NCBI GenBank assembly: GCA_024811115.1
Contig: JAKOGH010000002.1
Span: 657,682 to 721,681, forward strand
Direction: 5' to 3'
Source: Terana coerulea
Lineage: Eukaryota; Basidiomycota; Agaricomycetes; Polyporales; Phanerochaetaceae
DNA length: 64,000 nucleotides
The translations under genes and the position numbers were made by a program. This document shows positions 11,625 through 22,991 of the stretch, piece after piece; positions within the stretch are counted from its first letter, which is position 1, and every line of letters begins with the position of its first letter. The notes beneath the pieces were generated by a model, which made no database searches, had not been told where the DNA came from, and was given only the letters and a program-made list of their open reading frames with translations.

Positions 11625-13340
11625 ATGACCCTCCACATGGACCCGGCATCAATGGCAATTGTGGCTAGCAATCGCCAAGCACCTGTCGAATCAACCCGAG
11701 ACCAATCCGCCGACGCTCGTACTGTGGCCTTTCCCGAGAACGCGACGTTGGTGCCGGCGGTATTGAGTGTGAAGCAGGTTTTGTACTACCAAACGGCCCT
11801 CTTGGCTTTTCCTCCCAGTCCACCATGTTCTCAGTCTACCTCCGCCTTGCCTCCAACGGCCGCGGCCGCCAAAGGGAAACGGGTCAAGGCATGGGCCGCA
11901 CTCCCAGTCAATATCCTACGGTGAGCATTGTCGACCCCTTGTGTGTCTCACTCTGAGGCTGACTCACGATTAGCTACATCGCGTGGTTATACAATTGGAG
12001 CACAACGCAGCATTTTTACGAAGGCCTCCACGACGCGTACGACCGGGACTACCGGGTGTTCAACTTGTTCTGCTACCAGACCGGGTGTAACCTCGCCCTC
12101 CTCACTGAAGTGTGTCACGGTTGGGATGTTGCTTGTAAGTCCTAACGGCTCGTTCGGCCTGTGTTGGGTAGACCCCCGGTTGTACTGAAATTCATCTGCA
12201 GTACGCGATCATGTACTGTGGCCGCAAGCATCCATTCCCTTCCTTCGCGAGCCCAAGGCAACCAACGACCCGATCGATCGCAAGTATTTCTTCCTTCAGT
12301 GCCGCCGCCACTTCCGCGGCCAGTACAGAAACTTCCGGCGGTGGGCAACCGCGATTCTCGAGGAGCTCTGGAACGTGACTCGGCCCTTTTATCCCGTCGT
12401 AGACCTCCTTCGTCAAGTACCGGGCGCTGACGCGACAGTGCACCGCACGTGGAACGACGACGCGGGCAGATTCACTGATGTGCCTGCAGAAACTATGTGG
12501 GAGCATATAAGCTCTGCTGCAGTGGCTGACCTCGACGACGGCCTGGTGCGGAAGATCCTCTCGGGCGACTGGACCCACCCGCTCGATGTCTTCGACCCAA
12601 ACCATGTTCAGAGTGCGCTGCCGCTCCTCGAAGCATCCCTTGGTCAGACAGCGGCACACACCGTCCCTGTGTTCTACCAGCACGAGCCCATGCCGCCGTT
12701 CCTGCAGACCCATTATACCACTGCTTACTTGGACGCGTACGAACAGGCCATGTGCGACGTCTTTCAGCATCCCCTAGAGCACTTGGCGGATTGCCTGGAA
12801 CATCAAGAGACGAGAGAGTCCCCTGTGTGGGTGAACACTCGGACGGTCGTCGACGCCCTCGTTTTATTGAGAAACCAGAAGAATATATTTTGGCCTCAGG
12901 AGAGCTTCAGACCGGTATTCCCTGACGCAATTGACGCACTCCCAGACAGGACCACAGAAATTCTCGAACGCGTACGCAGTCACATGTTTTCTTTCCTCGT
13001 CGTGTCTAACTTGCGGCCGTTTTGAAAGATATGGCGGAAGGCGTGCGATTACTGGAATGGCGGCTGTAACTGCCGCATCTGTTATAGACGGCTCGACATT
13101 TGCGCCATTTATGACCAGCCTTCGGCTTTCTGCGAGACGTCAAGCGATGACGCGTCAGTGGAGGACGACGCGGGTCACGACGAGCGGCCGCGTCGCAATG
13201 TGTACCCGGATCTGTTTGAGCGTCTCCCCCGTTACGACGTTGTCTCCGCAGAGGACAGGCCGACGTCTCCTTGTGGCAAGCGTGTTTTCGAGGACGCAGA
13301 TGATGTAGCCCCGGTGTCCAAGCGTCAACGTGTGCAATGA
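11625..13340 (+). CDS. Uncharacterised fungal protein with C-terminal cysteine cluster
   Basis: Four exons, 11625-11920, 11974-12134, 12202-12971 and 13029-13340, give a 512-residue protein with consistent phases and no frameshift. The central part is rich in Trp, Tyr and His (YIAWLYNWSTTQHFYEGL, CRRHFRGQYRNFRRW), with no catalytic motif I recognise. After the last intron there is a dense cysteine cluster (GGCNCRICYRRLDIC), then an acidic stretch and a nuclear-localisation-like end (SKRQRVQ). The cluster could bind zinc. It resembles the many uncharacterised agaricomycete proteins with a C-terminal CxC..C patch. I can assign no function. A TATA box lies about 80 bp upstream of the ATG. Confidence 0.7.
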
Positions 13341-13593
13341 AGCAGTCTCTCTCCCCGTTTCCTATCGGTTCTACCCAATTCTTTAGTCTTGATCAATGTC
13401 TGTAACCCCCGAATGTACTCAGTTTATTGCATGAAGCACATGCTGAGCAACTTGAAAATTGAAGCTCGAGCCTCGGCAGTCCAGAATCTAGACTTCTAGG
13501 TTCTAAGTTCTGAGTCTTCTGACTGCCAACTGGCGGTCTGGTAGTAGTACCCGTGAGTCGTCACACATGAGTCGTGACCCCGGAGCCGGGAGC

Positions 13594-14352
13594 CCTGGCA
13601 GTAAGGCTCCAACCATTTACTTTAATTACTCTTTTAAACTCTTTACAACCCTTTACCTTTCCCTTTAAACTACAAAACGGCTGTAAAGAGGTGTAAACTG
13701 TTTAGTAAAGAGTATGTAAAGGGTATCGCCCCCGGGGCATGTAGTTCATTGCTGCAAGCGTCCAGACAATAACGTAGGCGTGGACTGTTGTGCAGCAACA
13801 ACATGTCTGATAGTGCCGACATCTTAGACAAGTCCAAACACACAGCACGGACTCGGACGCACTGCCATAGCGAGCGGCGGATAAGGCTCGGAGATATTGC
13901 CCCACTAGGTGCTCGAGCTCGTTCGACGCTGAACCAACAACTTCATAATGGTGCAGTGATAACGTCAGCAGTGATAGTTGCTGCCAATAATTGATAGGAG
14001 GCTACTCAGACACTCCTGACACGGCTCATTGCTGAACAATTTCTGAGTCCTGCTCTTGGATTCAGCCCGGCCGCCGGCTCAAGCAAAAATGTTCTGCTTT
14101 GACATCGACAAAACCTCCTTCTCATTAAACCACACCGGAACTGCGGTAGTTGAAAATCTGAACATTTATTTGTGGCTTTGTGGGCAACTAACAATACATT
14201 CTGCAGACCTGGACTTGGTGTGGACGCTGGAAACACTTTATAAAGTAGTCTTTACTCTTTATAAACTGTTTACTACCTTTTATTTACTCTTTACTTTTTA
14301 ACTACAAATATTTTGTAAAGGTAAAGTAAAGGGTTGGAGCCTTACCTGGCAG
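13594..14352. mobile_element. hAT-type MITE, 743 bp, with 8-bp target duplication CCTGGCAG
   Basis: The element is 13602-14344, flanked by CCTGGCAG at 13594-13601 and 14345-14352. The ends are inverted repeats starting TAAGGCTCCAACC, with 22 of the first 23 positions matching. The start TAAGG fits the hAT terminal consensus YARNG, and 8-bp duplications are the hAT hallmark. The subterminal parts are full of TTTACTCTTT-like repeats on both sides, as expected of transposase-binding sites. No transposase is encoded, so it is non-autonomous. It lies about 70 bp past the 3' end of a tRNA gene. Confidence 0.88.
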
Positions 14353-14388
14353 GCTGGATTTTAGAGTCTGGAGTATAAACCAGACCAC

Positions 14389-14395
14389 AAAAAAA
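14389..14395 (-). terminator. Pol III T-run terminator of tRNA-Thr
   Basis: A run of seven A on the plus strand (T7 on the transcribed strand) lies about 18 nt downstream of the tRNA 3' end. This is the standard Pol III termination signal. Confidence 0.7.
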
Positions 14396-14412
14396 CCGAC
14401 TGACCACGATTT

Positions 14413-14494
14413 TGCCCATTGGCTGGATTGAACAACCGACCTCACCATGTATTAGGATACGAGTGGCGCGCTCTACCACTGAGCTAAACGGGCA
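14413..14494 (-). tRNA. tRNA-Thr(CGT) with a 9-nt intron
   Basis: The gene is 82 nt: 73 nt mature plus a 9-nt intron. The acceptor stem is TGCCCGT with ATGGGCA. The D arm is GCTC-AGTGGTAGA-GC. The anticodon stem is CGCCA/TGGTG, with the loop CT-CGT-A interrupted after position 37 by TCCTAATAC, the standard site for nuclear tRNA introns. The T arm is GGTTG-TTCAATC-CAGCC, which also forms the B box. Anticodon CGT reads ACG (threonine). The TTTAGCTCAGTGG block matches fungal tRNA-Thr. Confidence 0.9.
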
Positions 14495-17400
14495 TAGTTG
14501 TACAACGGCTTGTATCATTATAAACAGTGCAACAACATCGCCTGCATCAGTTGTCCATGGCGTGTTTGAGTCACACTGTGTGCTGTTTCAAATTCTCAGT
14601 AGTGCGCCTGAACCGCATTAGAGCTTAGATCATCTACCTCAACTTGACATCACTGCGAAAACCACGGTCTGGAGTCATAGCCGGGTTTCAAATTGTTTTA
14701 CTGTAGCTGACAACTTCGTTCGCCGTTGTCTTTCGATCACGGTCACAGCGTAAGTTTGCCCAGGCAGAGCTACACAAGTGCATAGCTTTCAAGTTTGCCA
14801 GTGCATTCAGAGCTAGCGAATTGGCTGTCAGTTGTTCTTGTCATGATCAGTCGGCAGTTATGAAGTGAATTAACGCTATAGCAACGGCAATCGCGAAGTA
14901 TGGGTGTGGTAAGTACTACGCAGTTTTACACTTTCCGGATACAAGGTCGTCAGCTCACAGATCACGGTTATATAGTGCATGTGTGGTAGCCGCCAATGCG
15001 AGCATCATACCATAACGACGCACTGCTTTGGAACAGCAGCCACGTCGACCCGCGTTGCTCGACGGTGCATGCTGTTTCGCCCAGCTTAGAGGTACGTGTT
15101 GCTGGAGTTCATAAGATGGAGGTCGGCTAAACAGTGGGCAAGCTTCAGTCACCGCCGACTCGAACTGCAGCCTCCGTACGAGCCCAAGACGAAGCTCGCT
15201 AGCGTCTTGGATTTGTTTCCGGGTTGTTATTAAAATACTCATAATAATTCTCTGGATGGTCGGTAGCCGGCGCTTCAGCGTGCAAGCGGTATGCAATGGG
15301 CATGTCTGTGAAGCATTTCGACATAAATTGTCTCGCGAATCACTCGTATGTGGCACTTACTTCATTATCCCCTCTAGTGGACCGCATGGTTATCCACTCA
15401 ACGAGATTCATCCATTGGCTAAGTAACATTTCACCTTGAACGGCTCGGCACCTTGGACACATTCCTGACCTTTTGTGCGGTTGGAAGGACGTGGGAGGCT
15501 CTCTTGTTTCTCGGCAGTTGTGCACGCTACGCTTGTAGGGTATACTCAACGGACATTGAGTCAGTATCTGAAAGCAAGTTATCATACTGCATACCACTCC
15601 GGGTAAGTCGAACAGCTGGTTATGAAAAGGACTGCATAACAACTTACATACCGTTACACAGACTCTCGCATTGTCCTTTCGTTGCATGAGCCTTCAGTGC
15701 CTGAGGCCATCCATGACGTCGGGGCGATCGACGCCGGAAGAACCCTGTAGACGGGCGTGGTTACTGTCGTCCTGGGGCGGGAGAATCTGCAAACCGGCTG
15801 CGGCGTGGCAAGGGAGTAGGTCGCGCTGTGTGGTACGGGGGACCCGACTCTCCACTGACTGCGGCCTCCCGTGGTCAAGACAGCCAAGGTACGTGACGTG
15901 ATATGGATTAACAACATCCCGCATACTGACTTGCTGACAGGCACGAACGTTTGCCCGTTGTACCACAATGGGTATTGTTGTGTCTCCGGCGCCGGAGGGC
16001 CAGCCGACCGAAGGCCGTCCGTCATCATCGCCGCAAATGAGGCCGTGCGTTTGGGCCGAGAGATTTTTTCTCCGTTTGGCAGACTGTAAGACATGTCACG
16101 CTTAGGCTGGGTGGTACGCCGTGGGTACTCTTTCCCTAATGTTGTTAACCCACCTTCCACATCCGTGTAAATGCAGAATCTCGAACCACCCGCGAAGCTG
16201 CCTGGACTACGTCAAGATAAAGATAGGGTAGCCCAGATTCTAGCGGACGAAGGCACCGATATCTTTGCAATTAGCTATCTCCTCATCTCCATCTTGCGGG
16301 AACTCAATTGGTTCTTGGGTAGTTCGACTTCTAACCGATATTGCCTTTCATCCGTCGGATATGTGGAAGCCTTTTCTTGTCACCCCGTCGGATGCATGCA
16401 AGCTTCTGACGACTTTCGCGTCATCTGCTCCCCGCACGGCTCTCTCACGCTGTCTAGACAACAACACACACGCCCGCGGACCCACTAGCTGGAGCTCCGC
16501 CTCCCGCAGCGCGAACAGCCAGCACACAAGGGAGAGCCCTACGAAGCACAAGCTCGCCGCAATTTATCAACACCTCCCCGGCGATAGCCTCGCAAGACCC
16601 TGCGGCATCTCTGAACTCTGTGCCATGTTCAGCCGTGTGGCCATGCGGAGACAAGGGCTGGCGATGGATCATCGCCCGCGGAAGCGTGCGTGTGGATTGT
16701 TTCACGTCGCATCACTGCTGCCATTCTCGTCACTTACGCTGCCGAAACTCTCGCGAACCGCCTCACGCACGCCGCCATGATGCGTCGGAGAACAATACCG
16801 TCGACCCTTGGTGTCCGCAGAGAAAAACTTCTGGTGGACGAAACGCGGCGGTGGGAGTCGCGGCGTCATTGGGTGCTTTCATGCACACGCCGACAGCCTT
16901 GCGGAATGTCACATACCGCTTTACGTGTAGGGCAGGGAAGGTTTGGGCAATGCGGCGGAGCTGACACCGTGACAGAGAATCGCTCTGTCATGTGCGTCTG
17001 CTCATTTCTGGGCATGGCGGCAGCGTGCCATTGACCCTGGCTGCCGCGTCATTCGGACTGTGGACTCACCCTCGACCTTCGACCACCCCCAGCCTCTCTT
17101 ACCGTCACCTGTCTGGCAGCCTTCACGCCCTAGTAATATACGCAGCCGACCGGAGGTTTGATCTCGCCGTGTGGACATACGACCTGCTGGGCCACCCACT
17201 TTTCTCCGCACCCTGAGCTCTGTATACACGGTAGGCTGTGCGCAATTCCCTATTTCTCCGCGCCGTTGTCTGACGCATATGCGTTGCATAGTAACCGCAT
17301 GAGCGGAGGGCACCGTGAGCTGATCTGCGCCGCACAGAACCCTCTGTACCTTACCCTCGAAGATTTGCAATAGCCTCGCGGAGGGCGTCGCCCGTCCGCG

Positions 17401-20400
17401 ATCGCCGAGCGGCTTCTGGCGAACAGTGCGCCCTACGAAGCAGGCTCCTTATGTGCCAGCCACCCCGTGTTCTGCTCCTCTCGCTCGCGAAGCGGCGCGG
17501 AGGCATCCTGGGGGCGGAAGACGAGCCAGTAGCCCGAAACCACCGAGCGGTCGTTCGCCAACAGCGCGTCGTGAGAAGCAGCCCACGCGTGCCAGCTCCT
17601 TAACGGCCTGCTTACCATGCTGTCCAGACGGCACGGCATTATTCTTGTGGCGGAACACCAGGCCCATTGTATTGCACAACACCACTCCAGGCGGTGCGCG
17701 TACGGCACTTGTGTAACGACGACATGATGGCCGGCACAGTTCATTTCTTGCACGCGCCAGAACAGTGCACGGTGCACACGCGCCCACCCTGGATTCGGTG
17801 GGTACGAAGAACAAAGTGCTGTTGAGCTCTCTACGGAGGATCGTACACAGCGTCGCACGGACGCGTCCGAGCACCGACGGAGCGACCGGTTCGGGTAGCT
17901 CGGAGTACCCGGAACCCTCTCCCGTCGCCCAGCGCTGCTTAAGCTGGTTTCTATCCACCGTCTCCACCAGGGACATCCATGGGCAGGTTGTGGCTGTAGG
18001 TTGCTTGCGACCGCGGGCTGTAGATGGAGTTTGTTTGAACTTTGATACGGACGCCGAGATGGGCGCGAAGTTAGATTGGCGCCCGGTGTCAATCCGCATA
18101 AGGCAACGTGGTTCGTTGTAGTGAACGGTTTCGGGCATGGATAGCTGTTGACAGAAGCATCGGCTGCGAGTGGATATAGAAGAGGTATGCTCTATCGTCT
18201 TTTCCCAGCCCCAAGTTAGTGCAGAGTCAGTAAGCTTATAGTGCATGGGTGATGCCATCATGCAGTCGCATATTCAGTGCGAACCTTCTTACATCCGGAC
18301 GGAGCAGGCCAACCGCAGGTCTTCATATCTCATGTTACAGCTCAGCGAGCTGTCAAAGCACACATGGCTAAGCGAGAGATGGTGTAAGCATCCTCCACGA
18401 GCCGCAATTGTTTTACTGCAACGCTCGCATGAAGTGCGGGTCCCTTTTTCATCTAGGAGCTGGAGTAAGATTGCTTATATGCACACGCTACTTTCTACGC
18501 TCTCAACTTGCTACAAACACAATCTCAACGGGTGGCACCAAGCTGCTTCATGGCAGGTAAGAGCTAAGCATCTCCGGGACGTACCCGAGCTACCGATGGA
18601 TGCCGATTGTTGCCGATTAGCGCTTTGAACGCCACAATGGTCTCCAACACGTGCGTCGCCCGATCCAGCAGCCCGCCTTGGTGCTTGCCAGAAACCGTCA
18701 CACTCGGAATTCTGAAGGACGGACTCTAGTACTTCCGCATGATAGCCTTGGGATATATGTGCATCATGGTGTGTAATCACATGAACAGCCAGTGAGCTAG
18801 TGCTCAGGAAGTGATGCACGGAGGCTGTAGCACTAGTAAAGGAAATTGACAGACCGCGCATTCTCAGTGGCTGACTAATCAATCATTCCCGCTAGGTCAA
18901 ACGCAATCACTGAATTGAGTACTACTGGCCCAGTGATGGAAAAGCACAAAGATCGGCGCAAACGCTATAGTGGATATATACGAATGTTTTTCTTCATGGG
19001 ACTCAGGTTCTGGAATGTCATATGCAATATCAGCCCAGAAGAATCAGCAAGCCACCATCGGAATACACATGGATTCTTCTAGTTCCAGATCGGTCTTTTG
19101 GATATCTACTTGCCCGTAACGGGATTCTGCAGGAAACAACTCTATAGGCGAACTCGATAGCGAGTACCGTGCACAAGTGCTGAGATTCGACAATACACCA
19201 AGTGGATACGCCTCCCGAGTTAGGGAGCTTCTCCCTTGTTTCGCGTAATCGATGTGTAACGCCGCGTGTTTCCGCTTTCGAGCTTTCGCAAGACGCTTCC
19301 AGTGACGCACCGCCTCTCGATCCTGAACCGAAGAGACGCAAGAGCCCAGCTTGCCGAGCACCTGCGCCGTCTCATGACTCACATTACGCTCTTCTCCTGT
19401 ACTAGGCATCCTCTTCTCCCTAACCGTCTGGTCGCACCGCGCTCTTTCCCGGTAGGCCTCCCGACGCTTGGCCGCGCCCAGCCGCGCGTGGATCCCGGCA
19501 GCGGAGCGCCGTCGACGGCACTCGCCCTGGCACCCGCCGCGCCCGCCGCGATGGCCAATCTCGCTGCGTGTGGGCCCGCGAGGGTGGCATCGCGCGCCGT
19601 GCAGCAGGGTCGCCGCGCTAGAAGCGCCGCTTAGCGTGCGCAGGCGCGCGCGCGCCGCTTCTCCCGTTGCATCTCCCAGCGGCCCTCTTCGCGCGAAGCA
19701 CCGCGCCAGCAGGAGCACGCAGCCTGGCGGTTTGGGACGCGGTGTTCGAAGACGTAAGGAGTACGATAACGCGACACGGAGCCGTTGGGTGCCCTCCCAG
19801 GCGCAGCGAGGCTTATCTGGCCGGTCGAGAGAGTGCGGGCAGAAGGGGTGCTGTGATGCGCTACGGTTCTCGAAAGAACGGTTGGAAGGACCCTTTCTCA
19901 GTGTGCTCAATATAGCGCAACAATAAGCTCGGCACACGCTGCATGATCTCACGCACTGTTCACCGTTCGTTCGTTCGGGCTTCGTTTTGGCCAACCTTGT
20001 TTCCGTGACCCGCTCTCCCATCAATGTGGTGCTGATGACAAGCGTCGGTGGCGCGCGATACGACAGCTCGGCCCTCGTTCCGTAGCGTGTGTAGCTTTAA
20101 ATGGTCTCGGAGGTGGGATAAGGTCTGTGTTCGAAGACAATTTTACGTATCGCCGCGGCGTTTGGTGACAGGCTAGAGAGCTCCGAACATATATCGCGAG
20201 ATGAGTGTATCGCCCACTGGACCTCGTATGAGAGCGCACCATCGTGTCGTCTTTGCCACCTGTCTGAAAATAATTGGTGCTGTGTAGGTCCCTAGAGGGC
20301 AAGTGTTGTGTTCCCTCGTCGGAACGCGTGAAGCGATACGCGAGGCGTTCCGCGGAAACTCCGTGGCTCTGCTCTGCCATGAACCTTACATTATGGATCG

Positions 20401-22247
20401 TCTCGGAATATCAGCGTGTCCCGGTGGTGGATTCTCTGATATCAGCTCCCGCTATGCGAGATCAACGGACTTTTCGACGGGTTTGCACATTTCTTCGCTT
20501 TTCCAACGACGAAATTTCTACATGGCACCCTATTCAACGGCATTCCTGTTATTTTCCGCCCCGACGCTGTACAGACATGCGTATCGCTCACCTGACTGCA
20601 GATGACGTCCCAGCCTCATATCGGAGTGCCAAAGGCGTGCACGCAAGCCCCGGGCGTCGTAGCCTAAAGAACACATCATTTCTTCGTGTGGATGAGCAGT
20701 AGAGCATAATGGAGAGCATCCCCCGCGCTGGGGCCAGCTGCCCGCTTTCGAGTTCGGCCGAGGGCAGCAGAACAGCGTAGATTCGCGGCCACACCGCGGC
20801 GCGACGTCGCGCACTCCAGGAGGCGCGCCCCGCCGCCTGGCCAGAATAAGTCCATGCGATCACAAGCCTGACAGCGCTGCTCGCGTGGCCCAGCCCGGGA
20901 GGCACGCAAGGGGCGGACAGGCCCCACCCACATCTGCACCGAAAATCACGACGCAGCGGGTCTGGCCACAGCTGGCGGCGGCGCTGGCACCGTTGAACGT
21001 CGACAGCGCGTCTCCGCACGACGTGCGCCGGGGAGGAGGAGGCGCCCGGCGAGGTTCGCGGATGGATTCGCGGCGGCGCCGTAGCCGCCGGCCGGTAAGT
21101 CTGCCGTGGGAACGACCTGCCGTCTGCGGCGCCTGCGCGCCCCCATTGGCCGGCCGCGGGGATTGGCTGGGCGGCGCGCGCCGTGGGCGGGTGCGTGATG
21201 GGGTGAGTCACGGCGACGCCGCCCGAGCCTTCGAAGTTCCTGGCCTGCGGCCGAGGAGGGGCGCATCGCCGCCGTGGCCGCCGCCCACGCCCACGACACG
21301 ACGCGCAAACCGCCGCGGCGGACATTGCGCAGCGGACGCGACGGACGGCAGGGCGTGGTGTCCCGACGAGCACGGGAACGGCCGGCAGAACGGTTTCTCC
21401 GCACGTTGTTGCGTCGACGCGCGGCGGGAGCCTCCTTCAAACAGGTACCGCACGTCCGTCGGCGGGCGAGGCGCGTCCGCGGAGGCGACGTGGCCCCTGG
21501 GTCGCTGCCGTGGCTGACCACGGCCAGTGCAGCCTCCCGTCAGATTATGTTCCTTGCCCTGGGGCTTGTCGCCCCGCAAATTCAGGTCCCAGCGCGTCGC
21601 GAATAGTCTGCGGAGGCTGCGGTATGTGGTTATAGCACCGTCGAGACACTGGTGTGATGAGAGTGGAGAATACAGTACCAAGGAACGCGCCCTCCGCGCG
21701 AGTTTGATTTGATTTTCCTCTCGGACGACTACACATGTCATGATCCGACTGTCTCTGATATTAGACATCAGAACGGCTTGACTTACAAAAGACATATTGC
21801 TGTTTTGTGGAGGCAGAGATTCAGCTAGTGCTATCAACGCGGACGTTCCTGTGTATGAGCTCTTGTTCCGTTCATGGCACCGACGTAACGAACTTCGAAA
21901 GGCGCGTGAGATTTTTTCCGTGAGTCGGGATAGCGAAAAACAACATACGCTAAAGTCAGCTCACCTTACGCCTGCGCGTCTGCAGAAATCACTGGACCCT
22001 TGGCATAACGTGGCAAACGCGTCTGGGATACAACGTGTAGGTGGTGTGGCGGCTTAGAACCGTGATCATCCGTGTTGGCGTCGGGGCCAGCATCATCGTC
22101 CTTACACGCCGGGAGCAGACTGAGGAAGATGCCGTTAGCGTTGCTGCGACCAGACCATGCCGCTTGGGGCATAAGTCCGAGAACCTGTGCACGAGCACGC
22201 CAGAGCCTTGGCTTACGGTCGACGCCCCTTCCTGAACAGCACGCTCG
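14495..22247. other. Gene-poor region
   Basis: About 7.7 kb with no gene I can support. GC content is uneven, with very GC-rich islands at about 17.4-17.9, 19.4-19.8 and 20.7-21.5 kb. Long open frames there occur on both strands at once and show no conserved motif, as expected from GC-rich sequence. The island at 20.7-21.5 kb has CCAAT-type motifs (ATTGG at 21145 and 21162) and GTGAGTCAC, so it could be regulatory. Sequence at 15.65-16.1 kb could hide a small exon, but nothing firm. Confidence 0.5.
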
Positions 22248-22991
22248 GCGAACTTGGAGTATACCCTCGATTGTTCGAGCCCGATTGGCGCCCTAAAGCA
22301 ATCGTGACAAGAACCGCCCTATTCAGGTAAGGCGGTGATGGCGCATCAAGCCCTCAGCAACCCCTAGCGTAAGGGTTAGTTGCTCGGCATCCCTGCGGCT
22401 GTTCTATGGTGTTCCGAGCAAGGCGCGCTGGTGCGCAGGGCGGGAGTGGGGCGCTAAAATGTAAAATACTCAGTTCATGTGCTCTCCCGCGCATAAGCTA
22501 GCAGCAGCCTGTGTAAAATAATACATGCATGCCTGTCAAACTTTAATAAGTTATAAGGACACGAGGATGTTCTACTTTATTTGCATTGCGTGCGCATGCA
22601 GGGTATATACCCAATATAGAAGGTGGCGGCCACAGCTAAAGGAGAGGAGCCACTTACCAAGATTTGTTTCTGTATGTGAGGCCGCAGAAATATAGCTTTA
22701 GTGCGGTAAGATTGAACATATTATTCCCATTTTTAATTTTCTATACAGGCTTGTGCTCCAATGTGGCTTACTTACAAAGAGCCCCGACAAGCCTCTGTAA
22801 AGGAGCAATGTCGGGGCGCCATCAAACCGACGCTTATGGATTAGAGGCGGAGCACGAAAACTGGCCTCACTCACTCCTTTGCCGTCCGTTGCCGTGCTCA
22901 ACATGAAGGCGTGACGATGCTGCGACATCGTCACATCAGCCAGATGCGCGCCAATCGGGCTCGAACAATCGAGCGGTCACTCGCGAACTTG
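22248..22991. mobile_element. Mutator-type MITE, 726 bp, with 9-bp target duplication GCGAACTTG
   Basis: The element is 22257-22982. Direct repeats GCGAACTTG flank it exactly at 22248-22256 and 22983-22991; a 9-bp duplication is characteristic of Mutator-like elements. The terminal inverted repeats are about 35 bp, starting GAGT, with mismatches only at positions 5-9 and then 26 perfectly matching bases (22266-22291 against 22948-22973). Inside are further hairpins, including GCCCCGACA...TGTCGGGGC at about 22780-22817 and GTGACGATG...CATCGTCAC at 22911-22934. There is no transposase, so it is non-autonomous. Confidence 0.85.

Noticed and set aside
15654..16160. Minus-strand frame with segments such as ETQQYPLWYNGQTF
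   Set aside because: Composition looks somewhat coding, but no start, partner exons or family could be established.
17433..18261. Long overlapping frames (up to 270 codons) in a GC-rich stretch
   Set aside because: Open frames on both strands, Arg/Ser/Pro-rich, no motif; expected by chance in high-GC DNA.
19044..20024. 326-codon minus-strand frame
   Set aside because: Arginine-rich shadow of a GC-rich island; no start context or domain.
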